64,000 bases of DNA from Bacillota bacterium (GTDB lineage Bacteria > Bacillota > Clostridia > Christensenellales > SZUA-584), in NCBI GenBank assembly GCA_023415915.1, contig JAEZIZ010000003.1:1-64000 (forward strand), given 5' to 3'. Position numbers and translations under genes: made by a program. Every line of letters begins with the position of its first letter. Positions within the stretch are counted from its first letter, which is position 1. Positions 43,622 through 52,499 of this stretch are shown here, one piece after another. The notes below the pieces were generated by a model. It worked only from the letters and a program-made list of their open reading frames with translations, did no database searches and had not been told where the DNA came from.

Positions 43622-44842
43622 CTATGCTTTGGCGTCGAGCAGTTTCTCAAAAAACGACTCGTTCTTCAATATCTCGTCTATCGCCAGTATTGCCGCGCCA
43701 ACAAGCGCGGGGTCCTCTTCAAACGTGCTTATTCGTATGGATAGTTTACCGAACAAATCGGGCGAGGTGTGCTCTTTAATCGATTCGCATACTTTATCAA
43801 GAAAATGCTCGCCCCCTTTTTGGAAATCGTCGCCTATTACTATAATGCTGGGGTTAATGAGGTTAATGAGGCTTGCTATGCCAAACCCAAGGTAATATGC
43901 AACTTCGTCCAATATTTTTACCGCGAGCCTGTCGTTGTTTTGAAAAGCGGCGTAGATATCGCTGATACCGCTGTTTGGTTTAAGCACGGTATCGCTTTCC
44001 GTGCCAATATACTCTTTAAGCATGTTAAGCATCGCAAATCCGGAAGCGTACTGCTCTAAGCATCCTTTGTTGCCGCATTCGCATTTTCTGCCAGCGCAGT
44101 TGATGCTCATATGTCCTATTTCTCCTGCGACTCCCGACCTGCCTCGCATTATCTTTCCGTCCACTATTATACCGGCGCCCAGCCCCTGGCCTCCCATTAT
44201 ATAAAGGAATGGCCCCGGATCTCCGTTCTCGCTGTATTTCTGCCATTCGGCGTATGCCGCCAGATTCGCGTCGTGGTCGATATACAGAGGAACGTCAAGC
44301 TCGTTCTGCAGCTCCTTTTTTATATGTATGTTTTTCAGCTTGGGAAACCCCGTCGCTGTAACAAACATGTCCTCTTCCTTAAGGAACGGGCCCAGCACAG
44401 CCATGCCGGCGCTAAGCAGCACCTTGTCTCCCAACGCGCGCGTTATCGCTCTGATTTCTTCCTTTATATTTTTGACCGTCTTGCCGACGTCTTCGTTCCT
44501 GTCTATGGGGAATTTCTTCAGCATGTGCTGGTTGCCTTTGATATCGTATACTCCGACCAGGAAATATTCCCTTGTGAGCCTTATGCTCAAAAACCTGTAT
44601 TTTTCACAGTTAAGCTCCAGGCCTATAATCCTTCTTCCGTTCTGTCCTTCAATAAGGCCAGTCTCATAAACAAGGTCGCAGTCAATAAGCTCGCTTACTA
44701 TATTAGTAACAGTCGCCTGATTAAGGCCGCTGTGCTTCGTAAGCTCAGCCCTTGATCTGATGTTATGCTTTCTCATCAGGTCAACCACCAATGCTCTGTT
44801 CAAAAACCTGACGTCAACGAGGTTTTTTCCTTTCCTGGCCAT
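43622..44842 (-). CDS. ROK family transcriptional regulator
   Basis: A 406-residue NagC/XylR-type regulator. An N-terminal winged helix-turn-helix (NIRSRAELTKHSGLNQATVTNIV in parts, about 18-45) is followed by a ROK sugar-kinase-like domain with GPFLYIMGGQGLGAGIIVDG (about 207), GEIGHMSIN (about 243) and the zinc motif CECGNKGCLEQYAS (about 255-268). It has its own consensus promoter and AT-rich repeats at its start, so autoregulation is likely. It may control the adjacent sugar operon or the PfkB/GalM operon. The inducer is unknown. Confidence 0.92.
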   Translation of the reverse strand: MARKGKNLVDVRFLNRALVVDLMRKHNIRSRAELTKHSGLNQATVTNIVSELIDCDLVYETGLIEGQNGRRIIGLELNCEKYRFLSIRLTREYFLVGVYDIKGNQHMLKKFPIDRNEDVGKTVKNIKEEIRAITRALGDKVLLSAGMAVLGPFLKEEDMFVTATGFPKLKNIHIKKELQNELDVPLYIDHDANLAAYAEWQKYSENGDPGPFLYIMGGQGLGAGIIVDGKIMRGRSGVAGEIGHMSINCAGRKCECGNKGCLEQYASGFAMLNMLKEYIGTESDTVLKPNSGISDIYAAFQNNDRLAVKILDEVAYYLGFGIASLINLINPSIIVIGDDFQKGGEHFLDKVCESIKEHTSPDLFGKLSIRISTFEEDPALVGAAILAIDEILKNESFFEKLLDAKA

Positions 44843-44893
44843 ATAGTATTCTCCAATGCCGCTAATTGATAAATTGTTTGATTTGTTAACTTG

Positions 44894-44941
44894 TTTTATT
44901 TGATTATTGTTTTTATTATTTAATATATTTTATTTGATTAT
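44894..44941. promoter_or_regulatory. Tandem 14-bp repeats at the ROK promoter (candidate operator)
   Basis: TTTTATTTGATTAT occurs at 44894-44907 and again, identically, at 44928-44941, 34 bp apart. The second copy overlaps the -10 box. This fits binding by the ROK protein itself or another repressor. Confidence 0.5.
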
Positions 44942-44965
44942 AATAGTGCGGTGTGGTTTTGTCAA
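44937..44965 (-). promoter_or_regulatory. Consensus promoter of the ROK regulator gene
   Basis: Minus strand TTGACA (44960-44965), exactly 17 bases, TATAAT (44937-44942): a perfect sigma-A consensus, about 95 bases upstream of the start codon. Confidence 0.8.
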
Positions 44966-44971
44966 TATCCT

Positions 44972-45016
44972 AAAAAACAATTAACCTGCCTATATTTCAC
45001 AGGCAGGCTAGTTAAC
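44972..45016 (-). terminator. Terminator of the PfkB-GalM-URO-D-homocysteine methyltransferase operon
   Basis: Minus strand CCTGCCT-GTGAAATAT-AGGCAGG (arms at 45001-45007 and 44985-44991), extended by GTTAA/TTAA pairing, then TTGTTTTTTA. It sits about 70 bases beyond the methyltransferase stop and directly before the ROK promoter. Confidence 0.75.
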
Positions 45017-45084
45017 AATGGAGTTTTCAGTAAATAGTGAGGCTATACATTAATAAACTCAAAATACTCGCTACTGTAAATTGA

Positions 45085-45978
45085 TTATGCTTGCTTTATT
45101 TGTTTTACCGCGTTTTTGATAGCTCTTATATGCTCGGGCGTCGTGCCGCAGCAGCCGCCTATAATATTCGCCCCCGCTTTAATGAGCTCGGGCACAAACG
45201 AAGCCATGACTTCGGGAGTATCGGGATAAACGTCTCTGCCGCCTTCGCCTACCGGCAGGCCGGCGTTTGCGTGTACGAGTATTGGCTTATCAGGATATGC
45301 CGCTCTCATTTCCCTAACTATATCTATCATGCGCTCTATGCCGTTGCCGCAATTCGTTCCTATTATGTCAGCGCCTGCTTCCACCGCCGCCTTCGCGGCG
45401 TCTGCGGGAGATACGCCCATCATCGTTCTGTACTCGCCCGATATTGTCTTTTCGAACGTGAATGTGCAGATTACTTCGCACTTCGTATTCTCTTTAGCCG
45501 CCTTTACCGCTATGGCGGCTTCTTCCTTGTCGCTCATAGTCTCTATGCATATTGCGTCGGCGCCGCCCTTTTCAAGCGCAGCCGCCTGCTCTTTGAACGC
45601 GTCGTAAAGCTGCCGCTCCGTTACGTCCTCCATTATGAGCATCTTGCCCGTAGGGCCAATGGACGCTATTACGTATTTGTCATTGCCCGCCGCCTCGCGC
45701 GACGCTCTTGCCGCCGCTTCGTTTATCTCGGCGGTCCTGCCGTCCAGCCCGAAATGCTCAAGCTTAATGCGCGAGCCGCCAAAGCTGTTTGTCTCGACCA
45801 TATCCGCGCCCGCGGCAATGTAACTATCGGCTATCGCTTTTACGTCCTCAAACCTTTCGATGTTCCAGCTTTCAGGACATTCGCCGGGTTTTAAGCCCTT
45901 ATTATATAAAAACGTACCCCAGGCTCCGTCCGAGACGAGTATCGCGGTGCGCACGGCATCGGCTATTTTTCCAAGCAT
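45085..45978 (-). CDS. Homocysteine S-methyltransferase family protein
   Basis: About 297 residues, a zinc-dependent methyltransferase domain like the N-terminal module of methionine synthase. Zinc ligands are visible: GTNCGNG (about Cys205) and GGCCGTTPEH (about Cys271-272). The barrel start is VSDGAWGTFLYNKGLKPGECPE (in parts). There is no corrinoid- or folate-binding domain, so it needs partners. The start is the ATG at 45978, with AAGGAAG 7 bases upstream; a TTG at 45984 is less likely. It is 15 bases downstream of the URO-D-type gene, suggesting one methyl-transfer system. Confidence 0.88.
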   Translation of the reverse strand: MLGKIADAVRTAILVSDGAWGTFLYNKGLKPGECPESWNIERFEDVKAIADSYIAAGADMVETNSFGGSRIKLEHFGLDGRTAEINEAAARASREAAGNDKYVIASIGPTGKMLIMEDVTERQLYDAFKEQAAALEKGGADAICIETMSDKEEAAIAVKAAKENTKCEVICTFTFEKTISGEYRTMMGVSPADAAKAAVEAGADIIGTNCGNGIERMIDIVREMRAAYPDKPILVHANAGLPVGEGGRDVYPDTPEVMASFVPELIKAGANIIGGCCGTTPEHIRAIKNAVKQIKQA

Positions 45979-45993
45979 AAACAATCTTCCTTT

Positions 45994-47403
45994 TTACCAG
46001 AGTACTGTGGTCCACAGGTAGTTGTACGCCGCCGCGTCGTTCGCCTGCCATTTGCTCTTTACGAGTTCCACGTCCCCGGTAAGGCAGCGGTAGTCCTTTG
46101 ACTCTTCTTCCCATGGCCGCACAACTCCCGGCGGGCGCTTGCCCTGCGGTATGTTCTGCGGGCCGTGGCTGCCGCGCTTTACCCCTTCGTGCCCTTGCGA
46201 GTATACGCCATGCTCCAGCGTATACTCCACGGCGGTTTCAAGGTTTTCAGGTATAATATCGTGCATCATAAGCGCAGTAGCGTCGAGTATATACCCTCCA
46301 CCCGGCTTCATTACCTCAAACAGCTGCTTTAAGTGGCTGCGTACGTCGTCTTTGCTTCCACGTGCCAGAACGTCGTAGGATAGGCCGCCGCTTATTGCGA
46401 ATTTGCCTTTAAATGCCTTGGCCGCCGTTGCCGGGTCGCCCTTGTCGAGATGGTATATTATGCTTCCCTCCGGCAGCTCGAGCAGTGCATTGTAATGCGC
46501 CTCCCAGTTGCCTTCGCCGTAGAAAAGTATCTGATAGCCTTTCGAGATTATCTCTTCGAACACCGGCTTAAGCGTCGGCCAGAATATCGTGTCGAACGTT
46601 TCCTGCGAGAAGAACGGCACGCAGCCGCGATGCGCCCATATAGTTATCGGGACTTTCTTTTCGGGGTCCGCACCGCCGAGAGCGTTCGCCACTATGTGCG
46701 GCATCAACGCTTCGCACGCTTTTAATACTTCTTCCGGGCGCTCTATAGTATCTATCGCCGTCTCCATATAGCCGCGGAACTTATCGGAAAGTATATCAAG
46801 AGGCGCTTTTATCATGCCCGCGTTTGCGCCCACCAAACCGGATTCGTATTTCAAGGCGTAGGCGGCAGGCCCGAACGCGTTCATGTAATTAGCGTAAGCC
46901 AATGCGCCCGATATAAGCGCAACGTTGTGATCAAAAGTCACCGGTTCTCCCAAGGCTTGCAGCCTCGTCGTTGCGCGCGGAAACCATTTGTTGAACAAAA
47001 AAGCGGTGGGGTCGTCGCTGAACTCCTCATACTCCGAGGCATGCATAAACAGCTCTTCTTCGGTCGCCGGTTCTCCGAACTGGTTCACGCTGTTCGTGTT
47101 TACGTCGACGCCCGGAACATAGAGGTATTTCCACGAAGCGGATTTTGCGACGCCGTAATTGCTCCATATCGCGTTGAGCATTACGGAATCGACTCCCAGC
47201 TTTTCTCCCGCCTTTCTCGTCGCCTCAAACGCGAGGTTATAGTCGCACGCCACCTGCTGGTTCGTGTATCCCATATACCTCGCGGCCGCTTCCTGCATCA
47301 GAAAGCGCATCGGTATCCTGTCGGGCGTGCCGCAATCCATCGCGCAATAATACCTTGCCGCCCGCTCGTTATACAGCTTTTCAGTTTCGGGATTCTTAAA
47401 CAT
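45994..47403 (-). CDS. Uroporphyrinogen decarboxylase-fold (MtaA/CmuA-like) methyltransferase
   Basis: A 469-residue protein of the URO-D superfamily. RIPMRFLMQEAAARYMGYTNQQ (in parts, about 30-50) and PITIWAHRGCVPFFSQETFD (about 252-270) fit the fold, and ISGGLSYDVLARGSKDDVRSHL (about 355-375) the C-terminal part. Anaerobes use many such proteins as corrinoid-dependent methyltransferases rather than in haem synthesis. No haem genes are nearby, and the next gene is a homocysteine methyltransferase, so a demethylation pathway is likely (inference). RBS AAGGAGG precedes the ATG. Confidence 0.78.
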   Translation of the reverse strand: MFKNPETEKLYNERAARYYCAMDCGTPDRIPMRFLMQEAAARYMGYTNQQVACDYNLAFEATRKAGEKLGVDSVMLNAIWSNYGVAKSASWKYLYVPGVDVNTNSVNQFGEPATEEELFMHASEYEEFSDDPTAFLFNKWFPRATTRLQALGEPVTFDHNVALISGALAYANYMNAFGPAAYALKYESGLVGANAGMIKAPLDILSDKFRGYMETAIDTIERPEEVLKACEALMPHIVANALGGADPEKKVPITIWAHRGCVPFFSQETFDTIFWPTLKPVFEEIISKGYQILFYGEGNWEAHYNALLELPEGSIIYHLDKGDPATAAKAFKGKFAISGGLSYDVLARGSKDDVRSHLKQLFEVMKPGGGYILDATALMMHDIIPENLETAVEYTLEHGVYSQGHEGVKRGSHGPQNIPQGKRPPGVVRPWEEESKDYRCLTGDVELVKSKWQANDAAAYNYLWTTVLW

Positions 47404-47479
47404 ATGTGCCTCCTTAATAATCAGCCCTTTCCTTCAGCGGAGGAGAGAAATACTGGTCTAACCATTTAATTATAACGCA

Positions 47480-48508
47480 TCAGCGCTTTACTGAAAAGCG
47501 GAATTTTGTTGCAGTGCGGTAAATTTCCCCGGCTTTAAGCACACAGGACGGAAAGTTTTCATGATTTATCGCGTCCGGATAGTTCTGCGTCTCAAGGCAG
47601 AAACCCCACCGGTTATGATAAGGCTTCTTGCCGTTTATGTCGCCCAAGAAATTCGACGTATAAAACTGCACAGCGGGCTGGTCGGAATATACCTCCAGCA
47701 TCCTGCCGCTCGTTTCACAATACGCGCTTGCGAAAAACCTCATGTCGCTGCCTTCTATTACGAAGTTGTGGTCATAGCCGTGCCCAAGCCGCATCTGCGG
47801 ATGGTCAGAATCTATGCGCTCTCCTATTTTATGCGGCGTACTGAAATCGAAGGGCGTATACTTTGTGGGCGCTATCTCGCCCGTAGGTATCAGGTGTTCG
47901 TCGACAGGCGTAAAGTTAAGCGCGTTAAGCAGCAACTCATGGCCTAGTATGTCCGTTTCCGCGCCGTTTAAGTTGAAGTAAGAATGGTTCGTAAGGTTCA
48001 CTATTGTGTCTTTATCCGAGCTCGCTTCAAACTCAAGCGTAAGCTCATCGTCGTCGCTCCACGTCATCACAACTTTCGCGGTAAGCTCGCCAGGGTATCC
48101 CTCTTCGCCGTCGGCGCTTAAATATGTAAGCAGCAGCTTATCGCCTTCTATCTGCGCGTCCCATACCCTTTTGTCGAATCCCAGTTTACCGCCGTGCAGG
48201 TGTGAGTACGGGTTTTCATTGCATTCCAAAACGTATTCCTTGCCGTTGAGATAAAACCTGCCGTTTGCTATCCTGTTTGCATACCTTCCCACCGTAACGC
48301 CCAAGAAAGGCTTGTTGTCCATATATTCGTCTATCGTTTTGTACCCAAGTACCACGTCCGCCTTTCCCCCGTTTTTGTCGGGAACGACTATTTCCGTTAT
48401 TGTCGCGCCGAAATTGGTTACAGCAACTGTGTTACCTTTAGCATTTTTCAACGTATAAACAAATACATCCTTGCCGTCTTTGACTGCGACTTTTCGCTCA
48501 CTTATCAT
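47480..48508 (-). CDS. galM: Aldose 1-epimerase
   Basis: A 342-residue galactose mutarotase-type enzyme interconverting alpha and beta anomers. Catalytic residues are visible: NPYSHLHGGKLGFDKRVWD (His, about 95), VNLTNHSYFNLNG (His, about 169) and GFCLETQNYPDAINH (Glu, about 305). Length is typical. RBS AAGGAG precedes the ATG. It lies 45 bases downstream of the PfkB kinase gene and upstream of the methyltransferase pair. Confidence 0.93.
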   Translation of the reverse strand: MISERKVAVKDGKDVFVYTLKNAKGNTVAVTNFGATITEIVVPDKNGGKADVVLGYKTIDEYMDNKPFLGVTVGRYANRIANGRFYLNGKEYVLECNENPYSHLHGGKLGFDKRVWDAQIEGDKLLLTYLSADGEEGYPGELTAKVVMTWSDDDELTLEFEASSDKDTIVNLTNHSYFNLNGAETDILGHELLLNALNFTPVDEHLIPTGEIAPTKYTPFDFSTPHKIGERIDSDHPQMRLGHGYDHNFVIEGSDMRFFASAYCETSGRMLEVYSDQPAVQFYTSNFLGDINGKKPYHNRWGFCLETQNYPDAINHENFPSCVLKAGEIYRTATKFRFSVKR

Positions 48509-48553
48509 ATATTACAGGCTCCTTTTTATTTTATATGAACCAACCGGTTTCAG

Positions 48554-49510
48554 TCATATATTTATGCCGCGCGACTTTAGAAACGCGCGCACGTTTTCCG
48601 GTGTTACGCTTGGGCTGGTAGCTCCGACATGCTGTATTTTCAGCGCCGCCGCGGCGTTTCCGAAGCGCACGCAGTCCTCCGTGTCCATTCCGCTGAGCAT
48701 GGCGCTTAAAAAACCTGCGACGAAGTTATCTCCCGCTCCGGTGGTATCGGCAACCCTGACGCTGAACGCGGGTATCACGCCGCCTCTGCCGTTGCTGTAA
48801 AGATAACTCCCCTCTGCGCCCAGCTTTATTATAATTGTCTTAATACCCGTCTTGTTCGCTATAAATTCGGCCATGCGCCTGGGCCCTGTTTCGCCGGTCA
48901 GGTGCTTTGCTTCCGCATAGCTTGGCATAAAGCAGTCAAGGTATTCCAAGTACTTGCGCACGCCCTCGAATCCTATATTAAAGTAATCAGTATTGGCATC
49001 CGCGCTGACGGTAAGCCCGCGCTCTTTCGCCGCGTGGAATATGCTTTCAATGCCGCCCGAGTCAAGCGGAGGGTGAAGAAAAAAGCTGCTGTAGTTAAGA
49101 TGCCGCACGCCCGAGTCAAGCAGCGAATAATCAAAGTCGTCTTCGCACAGCGTCTCGCTGCTTCCCTGTGTAAAAAGGAAACACCTGTCGCCTTCCGAGT
49201 TTACCATCACACAGCTTACCGACGTATTGACACCTTTCTTTACGGCGACATGCGATACGTCCACTCCTCGGCTTTCCACCTGCCGCAGAAACTCGCCGCC
49301 GAACGCGTCGTCCCCCACCGCGGCGATAAGCGCGACGCTGTTGCCTAGTTGGCTCAAAGCAATGGAGCTGTTGGCTGCATCCCCGCCCGGCATTAATTTT
49401 AAGTTGTCTATGCGGGTAAGTTCGGTCTTGAAATCCAGCGTCTTGTACGGAAGCTTTACGGGAATATCGACCATCGCCGTTCCGAGGTTCAATATGTCAT
49501 ATCTGCTCAT
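48554..49510 (-). CDS. PfkB family carbohydrate kinase
   Basis: A 318-residue ribokinase/PfkB-type sugar kinase. Motifs are LMPGGDAANSSIALSQLG (about 37-54) for substrate binding, and ADTTGAGDNFVAGFLSAM (about 252-269), whose GAGD aspartate is catalytic. Other residues fit sugar or nucleoside kinases. The substrate is not readable. The RBS is modest (AAAGGTG). It is the first gene of a four-gene operon with galM, the URO-D-type and the homocysteine methyltransferase genes. Confidence 0.9.
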   Translation of the reverse strand: MSRYDILNLGTAMVDIPVKLPYKTLDFKTELTRIDNLKLMPGGDAANSSIALSQLGNSVALIAAVGDDAFGGEFLRQVESRGVDVSHVAVKKGVNTSVSCVMVNSEGDRCFLFTQGSSETLCEDDFDYSLLDSGVRHLNYSSFFLHPPLDSGGIESIFHAAKERGLTVSADANTDYFNIGFEGVRKYLEYLDCFMPSYAEAKHLTGETGPRRMAEFIANKTGIKTIIIKLGAEGSYLYSNGRGGVIPAFSVRVADTTGAGDNFVAGFLSAMLSGMDTEDCVRFGNAAAALKIQHVGATSPSVTPENVRAFLKSRGINI

Positions 49511-49625
49511 GCTGCACCTTTATTTCGTTTATCAGGCCGGTTAACTTAAGAGTCGGTAATTTACCTTACTTTTGAAGCTGTATCTTTGCTGTGTGAGCCT
49601 TGGCAAACAACGGTATTTCATATAT

Positions 49626-49654
49626 AAAATATCATACGCGCTATCTTGGGTCAA
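49626..49654 (-). promoter_or_regulatory. Promoter of the PfkB operon
   Basis: Minus strand TTGACC (49649-49654), 17 bases, TATTTT (49626-49631), about 115 bases upstream of the PfkB start. Confidence 0.6.
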
Positions 49655-49729
49655 GGCAACGATATGTTATGCCCGCAATCAGAAAACGTACAAACTGGAT
49701 AGAAGGAGACTTCTTTTAAAAGCATTTAA

Positions 49730-49828
49730 TGTCATTCCGTCAGCTTCGCTTGAAGGAGTGTAAGCGACTAATAGATCTCCCTTCTTCAGAGCATTCTCCA
49801 TGGGATTCCTCGCAAGCTCGGAATGACA
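49730..49828. mobile_element. MITE-like element with 10-bp inverted ends
   Basis: A 99-bp stretch begins with TGTCATTCCG and ends with its exact reverse complement CGGAATGACA. Inner parts (AGCTTCG near one end, CGCAAGCT near the other) extend the symmetry. It contains no gene and resembles the TGTCATTC…GAATGACA dispersed repeats I recall from many bacterial genomes. The rest of 49511-49945 holds only the PfkB promoter and a terminator. Confidence 0.6.
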
Positions 49829-49882
49829 AATGGGGGGGCATCGACACTCTCAGATTGTTTTAACATTCTCTTGAATGATAGC

Positions 49883-49911
49883 AAAAAAACATACCATGCA
49901 ATACGGTATGT
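49883..49911 (-). terminator. Terminator of the envelope operon
   Basis: Minus strand ACATACC-GTATTGCAT-GGTATGT followed by seven T. It lies 35 bases beyond the FtsX-like permease stop. Confidence 0.82.
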
Positions 49912-49945
49912 CTTTAAAGTCAGTCAGGAATAATATTTGCCCCGC

Positions 49946-51100
49946 TTACGAGTCCAGTTCATACGATACGAGTTTCTTTATATTAAGCGACGGCGCTACG
50001 CCTGCAAGCAGAAATACCGCGCCGCTTGCTGCCGCTATCCAAAAAGGTACGGGCAGCGTGTAAACAGACATCCCTGTCGGGTCGGGGTCCAAAAACGACG
50101 GCAGCGACGTGCCGGCTATTATGCCCGCAAGAACGCCAAACATTGCAATGGCAAGCATACGTATTATAAATATACGGCCGATATCTTTATCTCTTAAGCC
50201 TGTCCACTTCAGCATCTGCCATTCGTTTTTATGCTCCAGCATTGATATCTTTGTTGACGACGCCGTCAGAGCAAAGAAGCAGAGCAGGGAAAATATGCTT
50301 ATCACAATTAGATACGCTATCTGCCCCTCCTGGCTGTCCCACTTTGCCTGCAATTCGTCGTTTATGTTGTCTATATTGAATCCCAGCGCAGTTATCCCGC
50401 GCGACACCTTTTCGGCGCAGCCTATATTGGTTATGCGCGCGCTCGCTTTTGCGCTTCCCTGCTGGCCGGGCGGCAGCAGTGCTTTTGCAGCGGCAACGCT
50501 GATATAGGCGGCGGGCTGCTCGTCCTCTTCCTCCGCCGACAGTATGCCGGATATTTTTGCGGTAACGGGTTTACCTTCGCCTGCAATAATCTTTATGCTT
50601 TCCTGAAGCCAGTCCACATCGGGCGCTTTAGTTTCCTCCGAATCCGTTTCGTCTCCGAAATATTCGTATCGCATATTGTCTTCTTTGCTCTTGAACTCTT
50701 TGCACGCCGCTTCGTTAAGCACTATGTACGGCATTACGCCGCTTTCCGGAAACACGCCTCCTGCCTTGAACTTCCCGGTTAAATATGAAGGATATATGCC
50801 AATAAGGTTAAGCTCCGCCGAATAATCGCCCGCTGCAACATTGGCCGGAACTTCGAACACCGGGGTTACCGCCTTTACGTCCTCAATCTCCGACATCTTT
50901 GCTATATCGTGTTCGGTAATATCCGAGTCCTGCGACGAAAAGCTCAACTCATAAGGCTGCGATTTCTCCTGCTGCACCACCGCAAGCGCCGTACCCGCCA
51001 CGCACATGCAAAACACGCCTATAGCCGCGGCCGCGGCGGGAAGCACCGCCCATCTGGTAAGGCTTTTTATTGCGATGCGTGCAAGGTCAAAAATCCTCAT
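49946..51100 (-). CDS. FtsX/MacB-type ABC transporter permease
   Basis: A 384-residue membrane protein with the MacB/FtsX layout: one membrane segment near residues 17-40, a large extracytoplasmic domain (about 45-260), then three membrane segments (about 264-285, 305-330, 350-372). The domain may engage a substrate or partner. Its start lies 14 bases inside the end of the upstream gene, so it is coupled to it. It probably works with the ATPase at 52496-53167 and the anchored protein between them. Such systems export lipoproteins or peptides or act mechanically on envelope enzymes. Confidence 0.82.
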   Translation of the reverse strand: MRIFDLARIAIKSLTRWAVLPAAAAAIGVFCMCVAGTALAVVQQEKSQPYELSFSSQDSDITEHDIAKMSEIEDVKAVTPVFEVPANVAAGDYSAELNLIGIYPSYLTGKFKAGGVFPESGVMPYIVLNEAACKEFKSKEDNMRYEYFGDETDSEETKAPDVDWLQESIKIIAGEGKPVTAKISGILSAEEEDEQPAAYISVAAAKALLPPGQQGSAKASARITNIGCAEKVSRGITALGFNIDNINDELQAKWDSQEGQIAYLIVISIFSLLCFFALTASSTKISMLEHKNEWQMLKWTGLRDKDIGRIFIIRMLAIAMFGVLAGIIAGTSLPSFLDPDPTGMSVYTLPVPFWIAAASGAVFLLAGVAPSLNIKKLVSYELDS

Positions 51101-52499
51101 GCTGCTTCACCTTTTTCATGCGCGCAACAAGCAGTATTACAAGCACGGCGATTGCCGCACCGCCTACTATAAGCGATATCCACCACTGGCTCGCCTTATC
51201 GGGCTCCTCTTCTGTCTCGGCGGAAGCGGGGCTTATTACGGGCGGGTTTATCATTGTGAATATATCGACTTCCTCGGCATACTCCTGCCCGTTGCCGTCC
51301 TCGTACTTAAGGGTAATCTTGCCGCTTGTTGTCCCGTATTTATCGTCGCCTTCATAGCCTTCCGTCATGCTTTTCATGCCTATAAACACGTCCATTTCGC
51401 CTTCGCCGTCCGTGCCCGGCTCCATGTTTCCTATAAAGGCTACCTCGGAAGGTATAAGGCCGGGCGCCGCGAGTTCGCACCGCACGTTATAGACCATTCC
51501 GCGCCCCATGTTCATCACCTGGAACTTTAAAGGCATCGTGTCGCCCGCATTGACTTCGGCAGGGATCTTCGGCGGTTCCATCTTTACATTAAGGGGCTGT
51601 GCCACCGTAACCTGAACGGTACCCGACGAGGAAAGCGGCGACGCGTTTGAATCCTCGTAATCTATCGCCAGCGTTATGTTATACCTCTGGGCTGGAGTTT
51701 CAAGGTCGACTTTGTAGTCGAGCACTAGGTCAGTGGTCTTGTCCTTTGCCAGCTTGCCAATAAAAATGGTGCTTGTGTCGTTTTGCAATGCGAAGTTCGG
51801 GCAGTCGCAGGAAACCGTGACCGTCATGTTCTGTATGGACTTCTTTGTACTCGTGTTCTTAAGCGTTACCGTTGCCTTAAAACTTTCGCCCGCGTTTACG
51901 GGCGAGGGATTTATGCTGTACCCGCTTACTATTACTTTAGGCTGCGACTGCGGTTTGGGCGTTGCTTCCTGAGCGTTAGGGTCTTTACCGTCGGTAATCG
52001 TTACATATGCCGTAAACGTCTGCTGCACCGGGTTCCCCCCGGAGATTGCCGTGACGTCTATACTCACCGGGTAAACACCGTTTAAGCGGCCCGCGGCAAG
52101 TTCGAGATCGAACCGCACAAGATACGACGGAACCGTGGAAGCGCCTCCGTTTACAGCGTTGTTTGCGAGGCTGACAGCCTTCTGATAGTTCTTGTACACA
52201 AAAGGCGACGCCGACGTTTCACCGAGCGTGGGAGTAACCGTGATGATATTTCCGTCCACCGCACTCCCCGGATTGACAACAAGCGGAATAATTATAGTCG
52301 CTATGCCGCCGCTTACCGTAGGCATATACCCGTCCTTATACGCCCTGTCCATACCGTCGTATACGTTTACGTTGTCTATCGAAAGAACCGCGTCTCCCCC
52401 GCCGTTTCCGCCTCCTATACCGCCTTCGCCTTCGGCAAGCGCCGCGGCGGGCGCAATGCAAAGTATCATTATAGCAAGAATAATACTTAGTTTTCTCAT
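51087..52499 (-). CDS. Secreted, membrane-anchored COG1361-like protein
   Basis: About 470 residues. A signal peptide ends near residue 22 (IAPAAALA). Several immunoglobulin-like beta domains follow, with repeated segments such as SGYSINPSPVNAGESFKATVTLKNTS (in parts, about 215) and EVNAGDTMPLKFQVMNMG. A C-terminal membrane segment (WWISLIVGGAAIAVLVILL) ends with a basic tail. This is the layout of COG1361-type (S-layer-like) envelope proteins found with MacB-type exporters. The start at 52499 overlaps the ATPase stop (ATGA) and has AGGAGG 7 bases upstream. A longer open frame to 52595 is rejected. Confidence 0.8.
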   Translation of the reverse strand: MRKLSIILAIMILCIAPAAALAEGEGGIGGGNGGGDAVLSIDNVNVYDGMDRAYKDGYMPTVSGGIATIIIPLVVNPGSAVDGNIITVTPTLGETSASPFVYKNYQKAVSLANNAVNGGASTVPSYLVRFDLELAAGRLNGVYPVSIDVTAISGGNPVQQTFTAYVTITDGKDPNAQEATPKPQSQPKVIVSGYSINPSPVNAGESFKATVTLKNTSTKKSIQNMTVTVSCDCPNFALQNDTSTIFIGKLAKDKTTDLVLDYKVDLETPAQRYNITLAIDYEDSNASPLSSSGTVQVTVAQPLNVKMEPPKIPAEVNAGDTMPLKFQVMNMGRGMVYNVRCELAAPGLIPSEVAFIGNMEPGTDGEGEMDVFIGMKSMTEGYEGDDKYGTTSGKITLKYEDGNGQEYAEEVDIFTMINPPVISPASAETEEEPDKASQWWISLIVGGAAIAVLVILLVARMKKVKQHEDF

